Below are positions 22,447 to 29,656 of a DNA stretch of 35,671 nt, piece after piece. Source of the stretch: a virus; the IMG/VR virus record IMGVR_UViG_3300031873_000018, positions 1 through 35,671 of that record. One strand, 5' to 3'. How positions within the stretch are numbered: position 1 is the first letter of the stretch; each line of letters begins with the position of its first letter. A model generated the notes under the pieces. That model worked only from the letters and a program-made list of their open reading frames with translations. It was not told where the DNA came from and ran no database searches. Made by a program: the position numbers and the translations under genes.

Positions 22447-22659
22447 TTACCTCCGTGTCCCGCCGACCACGCGCAAGGCCGCGCGTCTCGCCACCGCGTC
22501 CTCCGCTCGATGCACGGCGGCCAGTTCCTCGGGCGTCATCCAGTGGGGGAGGTCCACGCCCCGCGTTTCGGCGTGGTATTGATGCGCCCGCCGCGTGGCG
22601 AGGCTCACGTACCCACGCCAGCCGTTGTCGCGAATGCGCCGAAACAGCCATCGCAGCAT
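22447..22659 (-). CDS. Small basic protein, 70 aa
   Basis: The ATG at 22659 is chosen over 22671 because GGAGG lies at proper spacing before it. The sequence MLRWLFRRIRDNGWRGYVSL is an amphipathic, basic start, followed by RRAHQYHAETRGVDLPHW and a helix (TPEELAAVHRAEDAVARR). It is the first gene after promoter C, with a leader of only about 14 bases, so it opens a transcription unit. No family recognised. Confidence 0.6.
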   Translation of the reverse strand: MLRWLFRRIRDNGWRGYVSLATRRAHQYHAETRGVDLPHWMTPEELAAVHRAEDAVARRAALRVVGGTRR

Positions 22660-22679
22660 GACCACCTCCAATGCGACAC

Positions 22680-22709
22680 ATAGTACCGCAGGCTGGACGC
22701 AAATGTCTA
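22680..22709 (-). promoter_or_regulatory. Promoter C: TAGACA -N18- TACTAT
   Basis: On the minus strand TAGACA (22704-22709) and TACTAT (22680-22685) are 18 bases apart. The -35 lies in TCTAGACATT, the element also present at promoters A and B. It is in the gap after the Zn-ribbon gene ending at 22717 and would start RNA near 22673, just before the ribosome-binding site of the 70-residue gene. Confidence 0.78.
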
Positions 22710-22716
22710 GATATAA

Positions 22717-23019
22717 TTAGTTGACGAGGCGTACCGCCCCAGGCTCCCGCCTGAACCGCCCGCGCGCCACCTCGCCTTGCATGTCCGCGATGGTGAGGAG
22801 TTGCGCCACACTCAGCGCCCGGTACTCGGCATCGCGGAGTTCGCGCAGCGTCCCGACGTTGGTGAGCGTCAGCAGTCCTGCGCAATGCGTGCAGACGACA
22901 ACGTCCCCGACCTTGGGCTTGAGGATGCGATAGGACGGGTCTTCCACCAAGTCGGTCACGGCGCGGCATCGTGGACACCGCGTGCCCGCAGCGATCGGGA
23001 GCGAATACGGATCACTCAT
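22717..23019 (-). CDS. Zinc-ribbon protein, 100 aa
   Basis: The start overlaps the previous stop (ATGA). Two CxxC pairs (CPRC at residues 15-18, CTHC at 43-46) frame a strand-rich zinc ribbon. The C-terminal half is a helical segment: TLRELRDAEYRALSVAQLL, then MQGEVARGRFRREPGA. It is cotranscribed with the ParB-like gene before it. Zinc binding is clear; a regulatory or DNA-binding role is a guess. Confidence 0.7.
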   Translation of the reverse strand: MSDPYSLPIAAGTRCPRCRAVTDLVEDPSYRILKPKVGDVVVCTHCAGLLTLTNVGTLRELRDAEYRALSVAQLLTIADMQGEVARGRFRREPGAVRLVN

Positions 23020-23648
23020 AGCGACGGCTGCAAGAGGAGCCCTTGGCCATTCTCAAAGGTCGGCGTCACGCCCGTCAGCACCCGCATCTTCATGTGAGTC
23101 GATCCGCTCGCCCACGCGGCCGTCGTTCGGTGATGCCCATCGGCCAGCACGTTGTACTTGTCGCTGACGCGAATGATTGTGGGCATCTCTTGGAAGTCCA
23201 GCGCCCCGCCGAGTCGGACGTCGGGGGCCTTCCCTCGGAGCATGAGGCCGATGTGCGTCGGCGTGACAGGACCCGTGGCAATCAGCGAGGCGAGCGGCAC
23301 ACGCTCCGTGCGCGCCTGAGACAGCGAGGCCGCCAGCGCATCGTCGCCCTCCACAATGCTCGCGAGAGGCCCACCGGCCATCTGGAACGGGTGCGTGCTC
23401 CCCCTGATCATCAGGCCCGTGTAGCGGCGCAGCGCATTGTAACCGCCGGGTTGCAGCTTCGGCCTCGGCTTCCGCTCGGCCTGCTCCTCAGCAGAGTTGG
23501 GATCTTCCGCACTCTCGTCATCCGTGGAGAGCGGGTCGCCAGGCTCGTCCGTGCTGCGCTTGCCATCCTTGCAGCAGAAGACGTTGGGTTGCCGATGCTC
23601 TACGCACCAGTCCAGTCCGAGTCGCCGCACAGTCAGGGCGTCAACCAT
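23016..23648 (-). CDS. ParB/sulfiredoxin-fold protein, 210 aa
   Basis: The ATG at 23648 follows GGAGG at about 8 bases. The N-terminus carries a small Cys/His cluster (DWCVEHRQPNVFCCKDGKR), then an acidic Ser/Glu linker (about 30-60). The C-terminal 130 residues match the ParB N-terminal fold: VPLASLIATG, MPTIIRVSDKYNVLADGHHR (the ADGHHR turn matches the phosphate-binding GxHR motif), and TTAAWASGSTHMKMRVL. Phage proteins of this fold can bind or cut DNA or hydrolyse CTP. A second ParB-like gene lies two full genes upstream in the operon. Confidence 0.75.
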   Translation of the reverse strand: MVDALTVRRLGLDWCVEHRQPNVFCCKDGKRSTDEPGDPLSTDDESAEDPNSAEEQAERKPRPKLQPGGYNALRRYTGLMIRGSTHPFQMAGGPLASIVEGDDALAASLSQARTERVPLASLIATGPVTPTHIGLMLRGKAPDVRLGGALDFQEMPTIIRVSDKYNVLADGHHRTTAAWASGSTHMKMRVLTGVTPTFENGQGLLLQPSL

Positions 23649-23649
23649 G

Positions 23650-23733
23650 TCATTTCCTCCAGTCAAGGTCCGGCGGCCTAAGCGTAACCCAATCTCGCCC
23701 TTTGCGGATCTCTATGACTACCTTGAATCCCAT
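23650..23733 (-). CDS. Possible tiny protein, 27 aa
   Basis: The ATG at 23733 follows TGAGG at about 5 bases and overlaps the end of the DUF1064 gene; the stop lies 1 base before the ParB-like start. The product (MGFKVVIEIRKGRDWVTLRP, then PDLDWRK) looks like three short strands. It exactly fills the gap between two genes. Too short to assign. Confidence 0.42.
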   Translation of the reverse strand: MGFKVVIEIRKGRDWVTLRPPDLDWRK

Positions 23734-24230
23734 CGGACCTCATTCACTTGAATCCCATATTCCGCGGCGAAGTGCTTCGCCTTCAATTTATACATCGGCA
23801 GCGCCATCCCCTTCGCGTCCTCGACCACCATCTGCCCGTCCTGCTCGTAGACGAAATCCGCCACATACTTCGCCACTTGGGTGCCGCCTGGGGAGTGCAG
23901 CGGGAACACCACCTGCCGGCGCAAGTGGCACAGGCGGCCCCCCAACTCCTCGCGCCGGAGCAGGCTCCACCGACGGGCTTCAAGCGTCGAGGCGAACACC
24001 TCGCCCCGCATGCGGAGCGCGACCGCTAACTCGCGCAGCGTCAGCGACCTGGGCGATGGCGGGGACGTGCGGTGCTTGACCATCACCTCGGTCGCCACGC
24101 CACGGTACGCCGCCAGCGCCAACAAGTCGCTCCGCACGAAGGTCGTTCCGTCGTCCAAGACGAACGTCTGGATGGCGTGGTACTTACCGCCCTGCGCTCG
24201 TCCGCGCGGCCCGTGGAACCACTTCCGCAT
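23718..24230 (-). CDS. DUF1064 (nuclease-like) protein, 170 aa
   Basis: The ATG at 24230 overlaps the previous stop (TGATG). The C-terminal two-thirds match DUF1064: STLEARRWSLLRREELGG, LRRQVVFPLHS, KYVADFVYEQDGQMVVEDAK, MYKLKAKHFAAEYGIQV. The E...D-x14-ExK pattern (Glu in STLEARR, Asp in ADF, Glu-Asp-Ala-Lys in VEDAK) is that of a PD-(D/E)XK nuclease, and the family is thought to act on DNA in phage recombination. The first 70 residues include HAIQTFVLDDGTTFVRSDL, an extra domain. The end of the gene holds a short repeat of GGGATTCAAG. Confidence 0.82.
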   Translation of the reverse strand: MRKWFHGPRGRAQGGKYHAIQTFVLDDGTTFVRSDLLALAAYRGVATEVMVKHRTSPPSPRSLTLRELAVALRMRGEVFASTLEARRWSLLRREELGGRLCHLRRQVVFPLHSPGGTQVAKYVADFVYEQDGQMVVEDAKGMALPMYKLKAKHFAAEYGIQVNEVRWDSR

Positions 24231-25105
24231 CACGAGGCGTCCGGTGTCCCTACGGACACATCGACGCGACTCCAGGCCGTGCGGTAGGCGGGGAGCGCAT
24301 CTTTGACGACGCTGGCGAGCAACAGGTTGAGATCCACGCGGCGGTCCACTGCGATCTCGGCCATGTTGTCAAGGAGCGCTTTCATCTCATCGGTCAGCTC
24401 GATCATGTACGACACATGGCCGCCCCACATGAACGCGATGTAGCCGTAGGGTAGCGTGGAGCCGTGGCGGGTGAACAGCAAGTTCAGGACGGTCGCCAAA
24501 TCGTCCAGCACCTTGACCTCACCCTTGGCCTTCGCGAGCACGGCCTTGTCGTCGATCGCCTTCGGCTTCGCCTCGCGAACCATGTGCGAGTACATCTCCT
24601 TGCTGGAGTCGAAGCCCATCAGCGCGGCGGTCATGTCCGCGTCCATCTGGTGATCCCCGCGGAAGATCCGCACGATGGCGGTCAGCTTCTTCGGGTTCGG
24701 CTCGCCGCGCACGACGTTGTCGCGCACCAAGCGCGAGAGTCGGGTGAGGTCGTCGCGCCACTCCTCGCGCACCACGCAGGGGAAGGTCGTCCAGCCGATC
24801 ACCCGCGCAGCCCGCCAGCGGTGTTCGCCCTTGATGATCTGGTAGCGCTGGCGCCCATCTACGACGTCAATCGGCACCACGACGCACGGCTGGTCGGGGC
24901 CGTCCTCAGCCATCCCTTCGGTGAGCGCGTTGAACTTGTCCGTCGTTTCCTCGTTCGGATTGAGGGGGTGCGGCTCAAGGTCATCCACGGGGATGTCCAC
25001 GACCTCCATGCGCCCACTCTTGCGCGGGCCATCGGTCGTGGTGATGCCCGCGAATGGGGTCACTTCGTAGGGTTCAGGCGTCACGTTGTCGGTTTCGTCA
25101 GGCAT
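24230..25105 (-). CDS. ParB-like nuclease-domain protein, 291 aa
   Basis: Residues about 34-130 show the ParB N-terminal domain: VDIPVDDLEPHPLNPNEE, DKFNALTEGMAEDG, and YQIIKGEHRWRAARVIGWTT with the GEHRWRAA motif that binds CTP or phosphate. The helical part that follows (DDLTRLSRLVRDNVVRGEPN, then MDADMTAALMGF) resembles the ParB helix-turn-helix region. The C-terminal 90 residues are a separate helical domain. The start at 25105 has a weak ribosome-binding site 3 bases after the radical SAM stop. In phages such genes often accompany DNA methyltransferases, as here. Confidence 0.85.
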   Translation of the reverse strand: MPDETDNVTPEPYEVTPFAGITTTDGPRKSGRMEVVDIPVDDLEPHPLNPNEETTDKFNALTEGMAEDGPDQPCVVVPIDVVDGRQRYQIIKGEHRWRAARVIGWTTFPCVVREEWRDDLTRLSRLVRDNVVRGEPNPKKLTAIVRIFRGDHQMDADMTAALMGFDSSKEMYSHMVREAKPKAIDDKAVLAKAKGEVKVLDDLATVLNLLFTRHGSTLPYGYIAFMWGGHVSYMIELTDEMKALLDNMAEIAVDRRVDLNLLLASVVKDALPAYRTAWSRVDVSVGTPDAS

Positions 25106-25108
25106 AGG

Positions 25109-26350
25109 TCATAGTCCAGGTGCAACTTCGGATGCGGGGTCGTTGAAGACAACCGCCTTGATTGCCCACATCGCCGCCGTTTCAAGTTCGGTGAGCGCCA
25201 CCGCACGCTGCCGTGACTCAGGACAGTTCCGTTCGATGATCGCCTTCATCTCAGAGAAGCCGAGCCGGAGTTCCGTGATCTTCTGGAGACCATCGGCGCT
25301 CGGCTTGTGGTAGGCAAACGGCTTATCGATCATGCTTGGCTCCTTTGCGCCGACACAGTGGGCGCACACGGGGTTCTCGCGGAAGCCGCCACGCTGGTGC
25401 AGCGCCCGCAGCGCACTCATCTTCGGGTTCGTCCACGCCTCGCGAATCGTCATCTCCGGGGTGCGCCCCAGCGGCATCGACCGCCCCCCAAAGGTGCAGC
25501 ACGGCAGAATCGATCCATCGGCATCGACCACCATCAGCTTGAATGGCAGCGCGCAATGGAACTCATCGAAGTTCCGGTCGAGGCGCTGGTCGGACAGCGC
25601 GAAGTCGTTCTCAACGCCTGGCACCCCCACGCGGCTGAGGAACGCGACGGAGTCAGCCACGCCACGCCACCGGGCGAGGAAGGCGTCCGCTTCGTGCATG
25701 TTCACGTTGGTCTTGAGGAAGTTGACGCGCACGAGCGGCCAGGTCACGCGTAAGCGCGTGCGGAGATTCAGCAGTTCTTCGACATGTGCGACCACGGTGA
25801 AGAACCGATTGCTTCGGCGCATCGCGTAGAAGGTTTCGGGCGTCGTGGCATCGATCGAAACCATCACCTTGCTCACGCGGGCATCGATGAGATGTAGGCC
25901 GATGGACGTGGGGAGTGCTAATCCGTTTGTGGCGAAGTAGGTGTTCAGGACACCCCGCTTCTTGGCGTACCGCGCCACGCGCAAGAGGGTGTCGGGGTAC
26001 TGTAGCGGCTCGTTGATGTAGTTGAGCTTGACCGAGCAGAGCCCATATTCAGACGCCTCATCGATGACACGCTGCGCCGTCTCGAATGGGAGAAAGCTCT
26101 CTGGTGGGCGCGCGACCCCCCCGTGGACGCAGAGAGGGCAGCGGAAGTTGCACGAGGCATGTAGACCGAAGTCCAACTGAAGCGGAAAGTCGCCATCCTC
26201 GCACGCTTGGGCCCGGTGGTAGGCCGCGCGGAACGCCGCCCATCGCGCCACGTCAGCCGCGCCCGTCACATCGCCAGGGGGAGCCTCAAAGCGCTCTTGG
26301 TCGGTGACGACCGTCATCTCGTTCGGACGCAAGGGCATCGTGGCACTCAT
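25109..26350 (-). CDS. Radical SAM/SPASM-domain protein, 413 aa
   Basis: The CxxxCxxC iron-sulphur motif is CNFRCPLC (C67, C71, C74), which binds the cluster that cleaves S-adenosylmethionine. Barrel strands are visible around it: FGLHASCNF, CSVKLNYINEPLQYPDTL, GVLNTYFATNGLAL, VMVSIDATTPETFYAMR. The C-terminal part carries more cysteines (FHCALPF, GSILPCCTFGG, NPVCAHCVG), fitting a SPASM or twitch domain with auxiliary clusters. Substrate unknown. The neighbours are a DNA methyltransferase, a nucleotidyltransferase and a glycosyltransferase, so it may modify a base, sugar or peptide. The start overlaps the methyltransferase stop. Confidence 0.92.
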   Translation of the reverse strand: MSATMPLRPNEMTVVTDQERFEAPPGDVTGAADVARWAAFRAAYHRAQACEDGDFPLQLDFGLHASCNFRCPLCVHGGVARPPESFLPFETAQRVIDEASEYGLCSVKLNYINEPLQYPDTLLRVARYAKKRGVLNTYFATNGLALPTSIGLHLIDARVSKVMVSIDATTPETFYAMRRSNRFFTVVAHVEELLNLRTRLRVTWPLVRVNFLKTNVNMHEADAFLARWRGVADSVAFLSRVGVPGVENDFALSDQRLDRNFDEFHCALPFKLMVVDADGSILPCCTFGGRSMPLGRTPEMTIREAWTNPKMSALRALHQRGGFRENPVCAHCVGAKEPSMIDKPFAYHKPSADGLQKITELRLGFSEMKAIIERNCPESRQRAVALTELETAAMWAIKAVVFNDPASEVAPGL

Positions 26351-27069
26351 GATGCATCCAAGAAGAACGACGCTTGCGTGGGTTCCGGCTCAACATGTAG
26401 CGGCAGAACTTCCTGTTGAAGCCGACGAACCGCGATGCGGCAGTAATCTTCGGACATCTCGATCCCGATGGCTTTCCGCCCGAGGAGCTTGGCCGCCACC
26501 AGCGTGCTCCCGCTCCCCATGAATGGGTCGAGCACGACACTCTCGCGGTCCGTCACCGCGCGAATGATCCACGCCATGACCTCGACAGGCTTCTGGGTCG
26601 GGTGGAACGGCGTGGGGCCCCGGTTGAACCGGAAGATGTTGGGCGTGGCCCCGCCGCCGTTCCACGGGGTCGTGCCGCGCCTGGCGTACACCGCCTGCTC
26701 CACACAGTTCACGAAGTTGCGCCTCGGGTTGATCCCGCTGTCGCCTTTGTCCCAGTAGAGAAACTGGCGCAGCGGCAAGTCGGCGGCGGCGAGGGCGGCA
26801 ACCGCGCGGCCCGCGTCCTTGTGGTCATGGAAGACGACAGCGGCCGTGACCTCGCGACAGAGCGCCACCCAATCCCACGATGCCGACTCATCCCAGGCCC
26901 CCCACGCGGCATCACCCACCACCCCGCCCGCCATGTGAATCTTCCCGTCACGATCCAGCAAGCCGTACGGCGGGTCCGTCACAATGACTTCCGCCGTGAT
27001 GTTCGGGAGCACATGGCGGCAATCACCCAGGAAAATCTGGATGCCCGCGTGGTCGTAGAAGGGCCTCAC
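26347..27069 (-). CDS. DNA N4/N6 methyltransferase, 240 aa
   Basis: A GTG start at 27069 overlaps the previous stop. The catalytic motif IVTDPPYG is at about residues 28-35, and the SAM-binding motif DPFMGSGST is near residue 200, followed by EMSEDYCRIAVRRL. This order (catalytic motif first, SAM motif last) is that of the N6_N4 methyltransferase family (Pfam N6_N4_Mtase). FHPTQKPVEVMAW marks the usual TQKP stretch. Target sequence unknown. Such phage enzymes protect DNA from host restriction or mark packaging sites. Confidence 0.92.
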   Translation of the reverse strand: MRPFYDHAGIQIFLGDCRHVLPNITAEVIVTDPPYGLLDRDGKIHMAGGVVGDAAWGAWDESASWDWVALCREVTAAVVFHDHKDAGRAVAALAAADLPLRQFLYWDKGDSGINPRRNFVNCVEQAVYARRGTTPWNGGGATPNIFRFNRGPTPFHPTQKPVEVMAWIIRAVTDRESVVLDPFMGSGSTLVAAKLLGRKAIGIEMSEDYCRIAVRRLQQEVLPLHVEPEPTQASFFLDAS

Positions 27070-27752
27070 GGCAGGCGGTCTCCAAAGAGCGGTCGGTGGA
27101 CATCGTAGGCTTTGCGCACGCCGAAGTCCACGAAGCTGATCGCGGCCATCGCCCCGAACCGATGCCCAGCATCCATCGCGGATCGCAGGAGCGTCTCGAA
27201 CGGCAGGTCGGCATCGGGCGGCACGTCCAGCTTCCAGCCCTTGAACATCTGGGCATCCAGCAGGTAGAAGACGCCAGCCGACCCGAACGCCGGCGCACTC
27301 ACCGACCCGCGATCCTCGATCTTCGTGACCAGGCCGAGCGGGTTGAACGTCACCCGCTCGTACCGCTCCGATTCCGTCGGATCAACCGCCATGACGTAGA
27401 TGACGTTGCAGTTCGCGTACCGCGGATCTGGGATGCGCACGAACATATCCGACCACGACACGAAGCACGGGCCACTCACCCGCGACAAGCCCAGGAGCAC
27501 CGCCGCCGCCGTGCCGTTCGGCGTCTTCTGAATCGGGAAGCCGAAGGTCAGGTCGGGAAACTCCGTCGCGAGATAGCGGCGCACCGACCCCACGTTCATC
27601 TCGTTGCACACGACCTCGAAGCGGTTGCAGCCCACATGCGTCAGCGCGTGAACCGCGAGGCCGATCAGCGTGTCCTTACCGACGCTCACCAGCGCCTTGT
27701 CCACGCCGCCCATGCGGGTACCGAGCCCCGCTGCCGCGATGACGGCGCTCAC
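27066..27752 (-). CDS. Sugar-nucleotidyltransferase-like (NTP_transferase) protein, 228 aa
   Basis: The GTG at 27752 overlaps the previous stop (GTGA) and starts directly with the nucleotide-binding motif VIAAAGLGTRMGGVDKAL (GxGTRM...K). PNGTAAAVLLGLSRV and FVSWSDMFVRI give the base-binding and metal-binding (SD) regions. SAGVFYLLDAQMF and DLPFETLLRSAMDAG follow the family order. Such enzymes join a sugar phosphate or similar group to a nucleotide. With the GT-B glycosyltransferase two small genes earlier, it may supply an activated sugar. The family is clear; substrate is not. Confidence 0.88.
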   Translation of the reverse strand: MSAVIAAAGLGTRMGGVDKALVSVGKDTLIGLAVHALTHVGCNRFEVVCNEMNVGSVRRYLATEFPDLTFGFPIQKTPNGTAAAVLLGLSRVSGPCFVSWSDMFVRIPDPRYANCNVIYVMAVDPTESERYERVTFNPLGLVTKIEDRGSVSAPAFGSAGVFYLLDAQMFKGWKLDVPPDADLPFETLLRSAMDAGHRFGAMAAISFVDFGVRKAYDVHRPLFGDRLP

Positions 27753-28141
27753 TTGCTCCACGCCTTCGCTTGCGGGCAAGTCGCCCAGTGGCTATCGCCC
27801 GCGTCGAACTCACCGAGTTCGGGTTCGGGTCCGCCGCCCGTCGTGCGGAGATGCACGACCCCGCCGTTCATGGGCATCGCCTTCCCCTTCGGCGTGGCGT
27901 ACCAGTCCATCATGGCCCCGCACGACCGGCAGGGGGCCGAGTTGGTCTTCGGCAGAATCAGCTTGATGACTGTCATTGTGCCTCCGCATCCTACAAACGC
28001 GGGAGCCGCGGAGGGATTGGAACATATTGGACATGGCATCCAATATGTCCGGCCGTCTAACACGTTCGCGGGGGCGTCCAACACTTCCCCACGACCGCCG
28101 CACTCCTCACACGGTACCGCAGACTTAGCAAGGTCAGTCAT
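27749..28141 (-). CDS. Double zinc-ribbon protein, possible internal start, 130 aa
   Basis: The start at 28141 has GGAGG 9 bases upstream. Residues 10-55 are a DnaJ-like zinc module (CEECGGRGEVLD ... CPICSNPSAAP). A second module starts at MTVIKLILPKT with CRSCGAMMDW. An ATG at 27976 before this part has its own GGAGG site, so a shorter 75-residue protein may also be made, or these are two genes fused in frame. It ends in a GTGA overlap with the nucleotidyltransferase. Zinc binding is clear; role unknown. Confidence 0.7.
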   Translation of the reverse strand: MTDLAKSAVPCEECGGRGEVLDAPANVLDGRTYWMPCPICSNPSAAPAFVGCGGTMTVIKLILPKTNSAPCRSCGAMMDWYATPKGKAMPMNGGVVHLRTTGGGPEPELGEFDAGDSHWATCPQAKAWSK

Positions 28142-28229
28142 CGTCAGCAGCCTCCAGTTTCTCGGTTGCGATGGGCAAGCCCAATACGCGCAGGAACGCA
28201 ATGGATTCCTGAAGGCGATCATCACTCAT
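28134..28229 (-). CDS. Small helical protein, 31 aa
   Basis: The ATG at 28229 is 4 bases after the glycosyltransferase stop with GAGG upstream, and the frame overlaps the next start by 8 bases. The product (MSDDRLQESIAFLRVLGLP, then IATEKLEAADDD) is one or two helices. Its tight fit between two real genes supports it. Confidence 0.55.
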   Translation of the reverse strand: MSDDRLQESIAFLRVLGLPIATEKLEAADDD

Positions 28230-28233
28230 GGGC

Positions 28234-29652
28234 CTATTCCTCTCGCATCCGAAACGCCATCGCCGGGTAGTAGTCCACCATCTCGTAGCCCGCTTGGCAG
28301 ATCCACTTGTAGACGTACCACGTGCCCGCCGTGCCGCGCTTCGACTTCATCCCCTTGTTGCCAGGTCGCCGCTGCGCCAAGTACGCCTTGATGAACTCAT
28401 CGAACGTGAACGCCGACCCGAGGTCGGCCATCACGCCGAGCGCCTCCTCGCGCTGCGCGGCGTAGGGCGACTTCACCATCAGGGCATCCACACCCGCGAT
28501 CACCTCCGCGAAGATGCGGTAGATCCGCGCGGCCACCGCCGCTTCGCCATCATCCGCGAACCTCGCGCGCATGGCCGCCCGCACCCGGCGCACTCGCTCA
28601 TGGCCCAGGTTCGCCGCGAGCCAGCGCACATGGTTCACCGCCTCTAGCGGCGTGTCGTACTGGAACGGGTAGTCGGCGCCCGCCAGCGCGTGCGCCCACG
28701 GGCGGTTCGGGAGCACCACGATCTTGCCTGCCGTCAGCAACTCAGCCACGGTGACGGTGTAGCCTTCGTCCACCGACGCATTGACCACGATGTCGATGTC
28801 CTCGTCGAGCCGCCGCAGGAATTGGTCTTTCTGGACGTTGTGGTAGACCTCGATGTAGGGATGCTCGGCTGTCACCTTTGCGAACGTCTTGGCCTGCTGC
28901 GAGTTGGAAATCACGACGACCTTGAGCGGGGCCCCGAGCTTGAAGGCGAGGTCGGCGATCTCCAGCGCCTTCATGTGCATCTTGTTCGAGTTCATGCGCC
29001 CCGCGTAGGCGACCGTCACGATGCCCTCGCGCGGCGTGGTGCGCGGCGTCATCGCCAGCACATCGTCGCCGATGCCATTCGGCATCACATGGGTCTGCTC
29101 CATCACCTTGTTGACCGACGCGGGTGACAGCACCTTGCGCGCCAGCGCGATCATCAAGTCGCGCTCATGGGCGGTGCCCACCAGCGAGTGCGCGAACAGC
29201 GCGGCCACGGCGTCCTCGCGCTCACTCATCTTCGTCACGGGGTCATGGCTGTGGCCGGCGAGCGCCACCTTCAGGACATGCAGCACGATGGGAATGTGCT
29301 GCCAGTCCAAGAGCGTCGGGCGGCGGTCGTTGATCATCGCCTGCATCATGTGAGGCAGGCCCTTCTGCTGCGTGAAGATCAGGTCGATGGGATCTTGGCA
29401 GAACAGCACGGAGAAGCGGTACAGGTCGGGGAACCATTGGTTCCACACGCCGCGCCCGTTCCGCACGACCCGCACGCGCGGCGTGCTCAGCCCCATGCAG
29501 ACATCGAAGGGCACGTCCCACGGCACATGCACTTGGCCCGCCACGCCGAAGCGCTCACTCATCGCCACTAGCGGGCGGTAGATTTCCAAGAAGCCGCTGT
29601 CGCCCATGATGTTGCCAGGCACGCCAACGGCAGGGAGTCCGAGGACGATCAT
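28234..29652 (-). CDS. GT-B glycosyltransferase, 472 aa
   Basis: The start at 29652 (MIVLGLPAVGVPGN) lies 4 bases after the methyltransferase stop. The C-terminal Rossmann half matches GT1/GT4: VAYAGRMNSNKMHMKALEIA, LKVVVISNSQQAKTF, IEVYHNVQKDQFLRRLDE, and VNASVDEGYTVTVAELLTAG with the ExxxxxxxE-like nucleotide-sugar motif, then GKIVVLPNRPWAHAL. The N-terminal half (NIMGDSGFLEIYRPLVAMS, HVPWDVPFDVC) would bind the acceptor. Extra C-terminal residues after 380 are unassigned. The acceptor could be phage DNA, a virion protein such as the Ser-rich repeat, or host polysaccharide; the sequence does not tell. Confidence 0.9.
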   Translation of the reverse strand: MIVLGLPAVGVPGNIMGDSGFLEIYRPLVAMSERFGVAGQVHVPWDVPFDVCMGLSTPRVRVVRNGRGVWNQWFPDLYRFSVLFCQDPIDLIFTQQKGLPHMMQAMINDRRPTLLDWQHIPIVLHVLKVALAGHSHDPVTKMSEREDAVAALFAHSLVGTAHERDLMIALARKVLSPASVNKVMEQTHVMPNGIGDDVLAMTPRTTPREGIVTVAYAGRMNSNKMHMKALEIADLAFKLGAPLKVVVISNSQQAKTFAKVTAEHPYIEVYHNVQKDQFLRRLDEDIDIVVNASVDEGYTVTVAELLTAGKIVVLPNRPWAHALAGADYPFQYDTPLEAVNHVRWLAANLGHERVRRVRAAMRARFADDGEAAVAARIYRIFAEVIAGVDALMVKSPYAAQREEALGVMADLGSAFTFDEFIKAYLAQRRPGNKGMKSKRGTAGTWYVYKWICQAGYEMVDYYPAMAFRMREE

Positions 29653-29656
29653 CGCG

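Noticed and set aside
23043-23681. Plus-strand open frame of 212 codons over the ParB-like gene
   Set aside because: Antisense frame to a clear ParB-fold protein; no recognisable motif.
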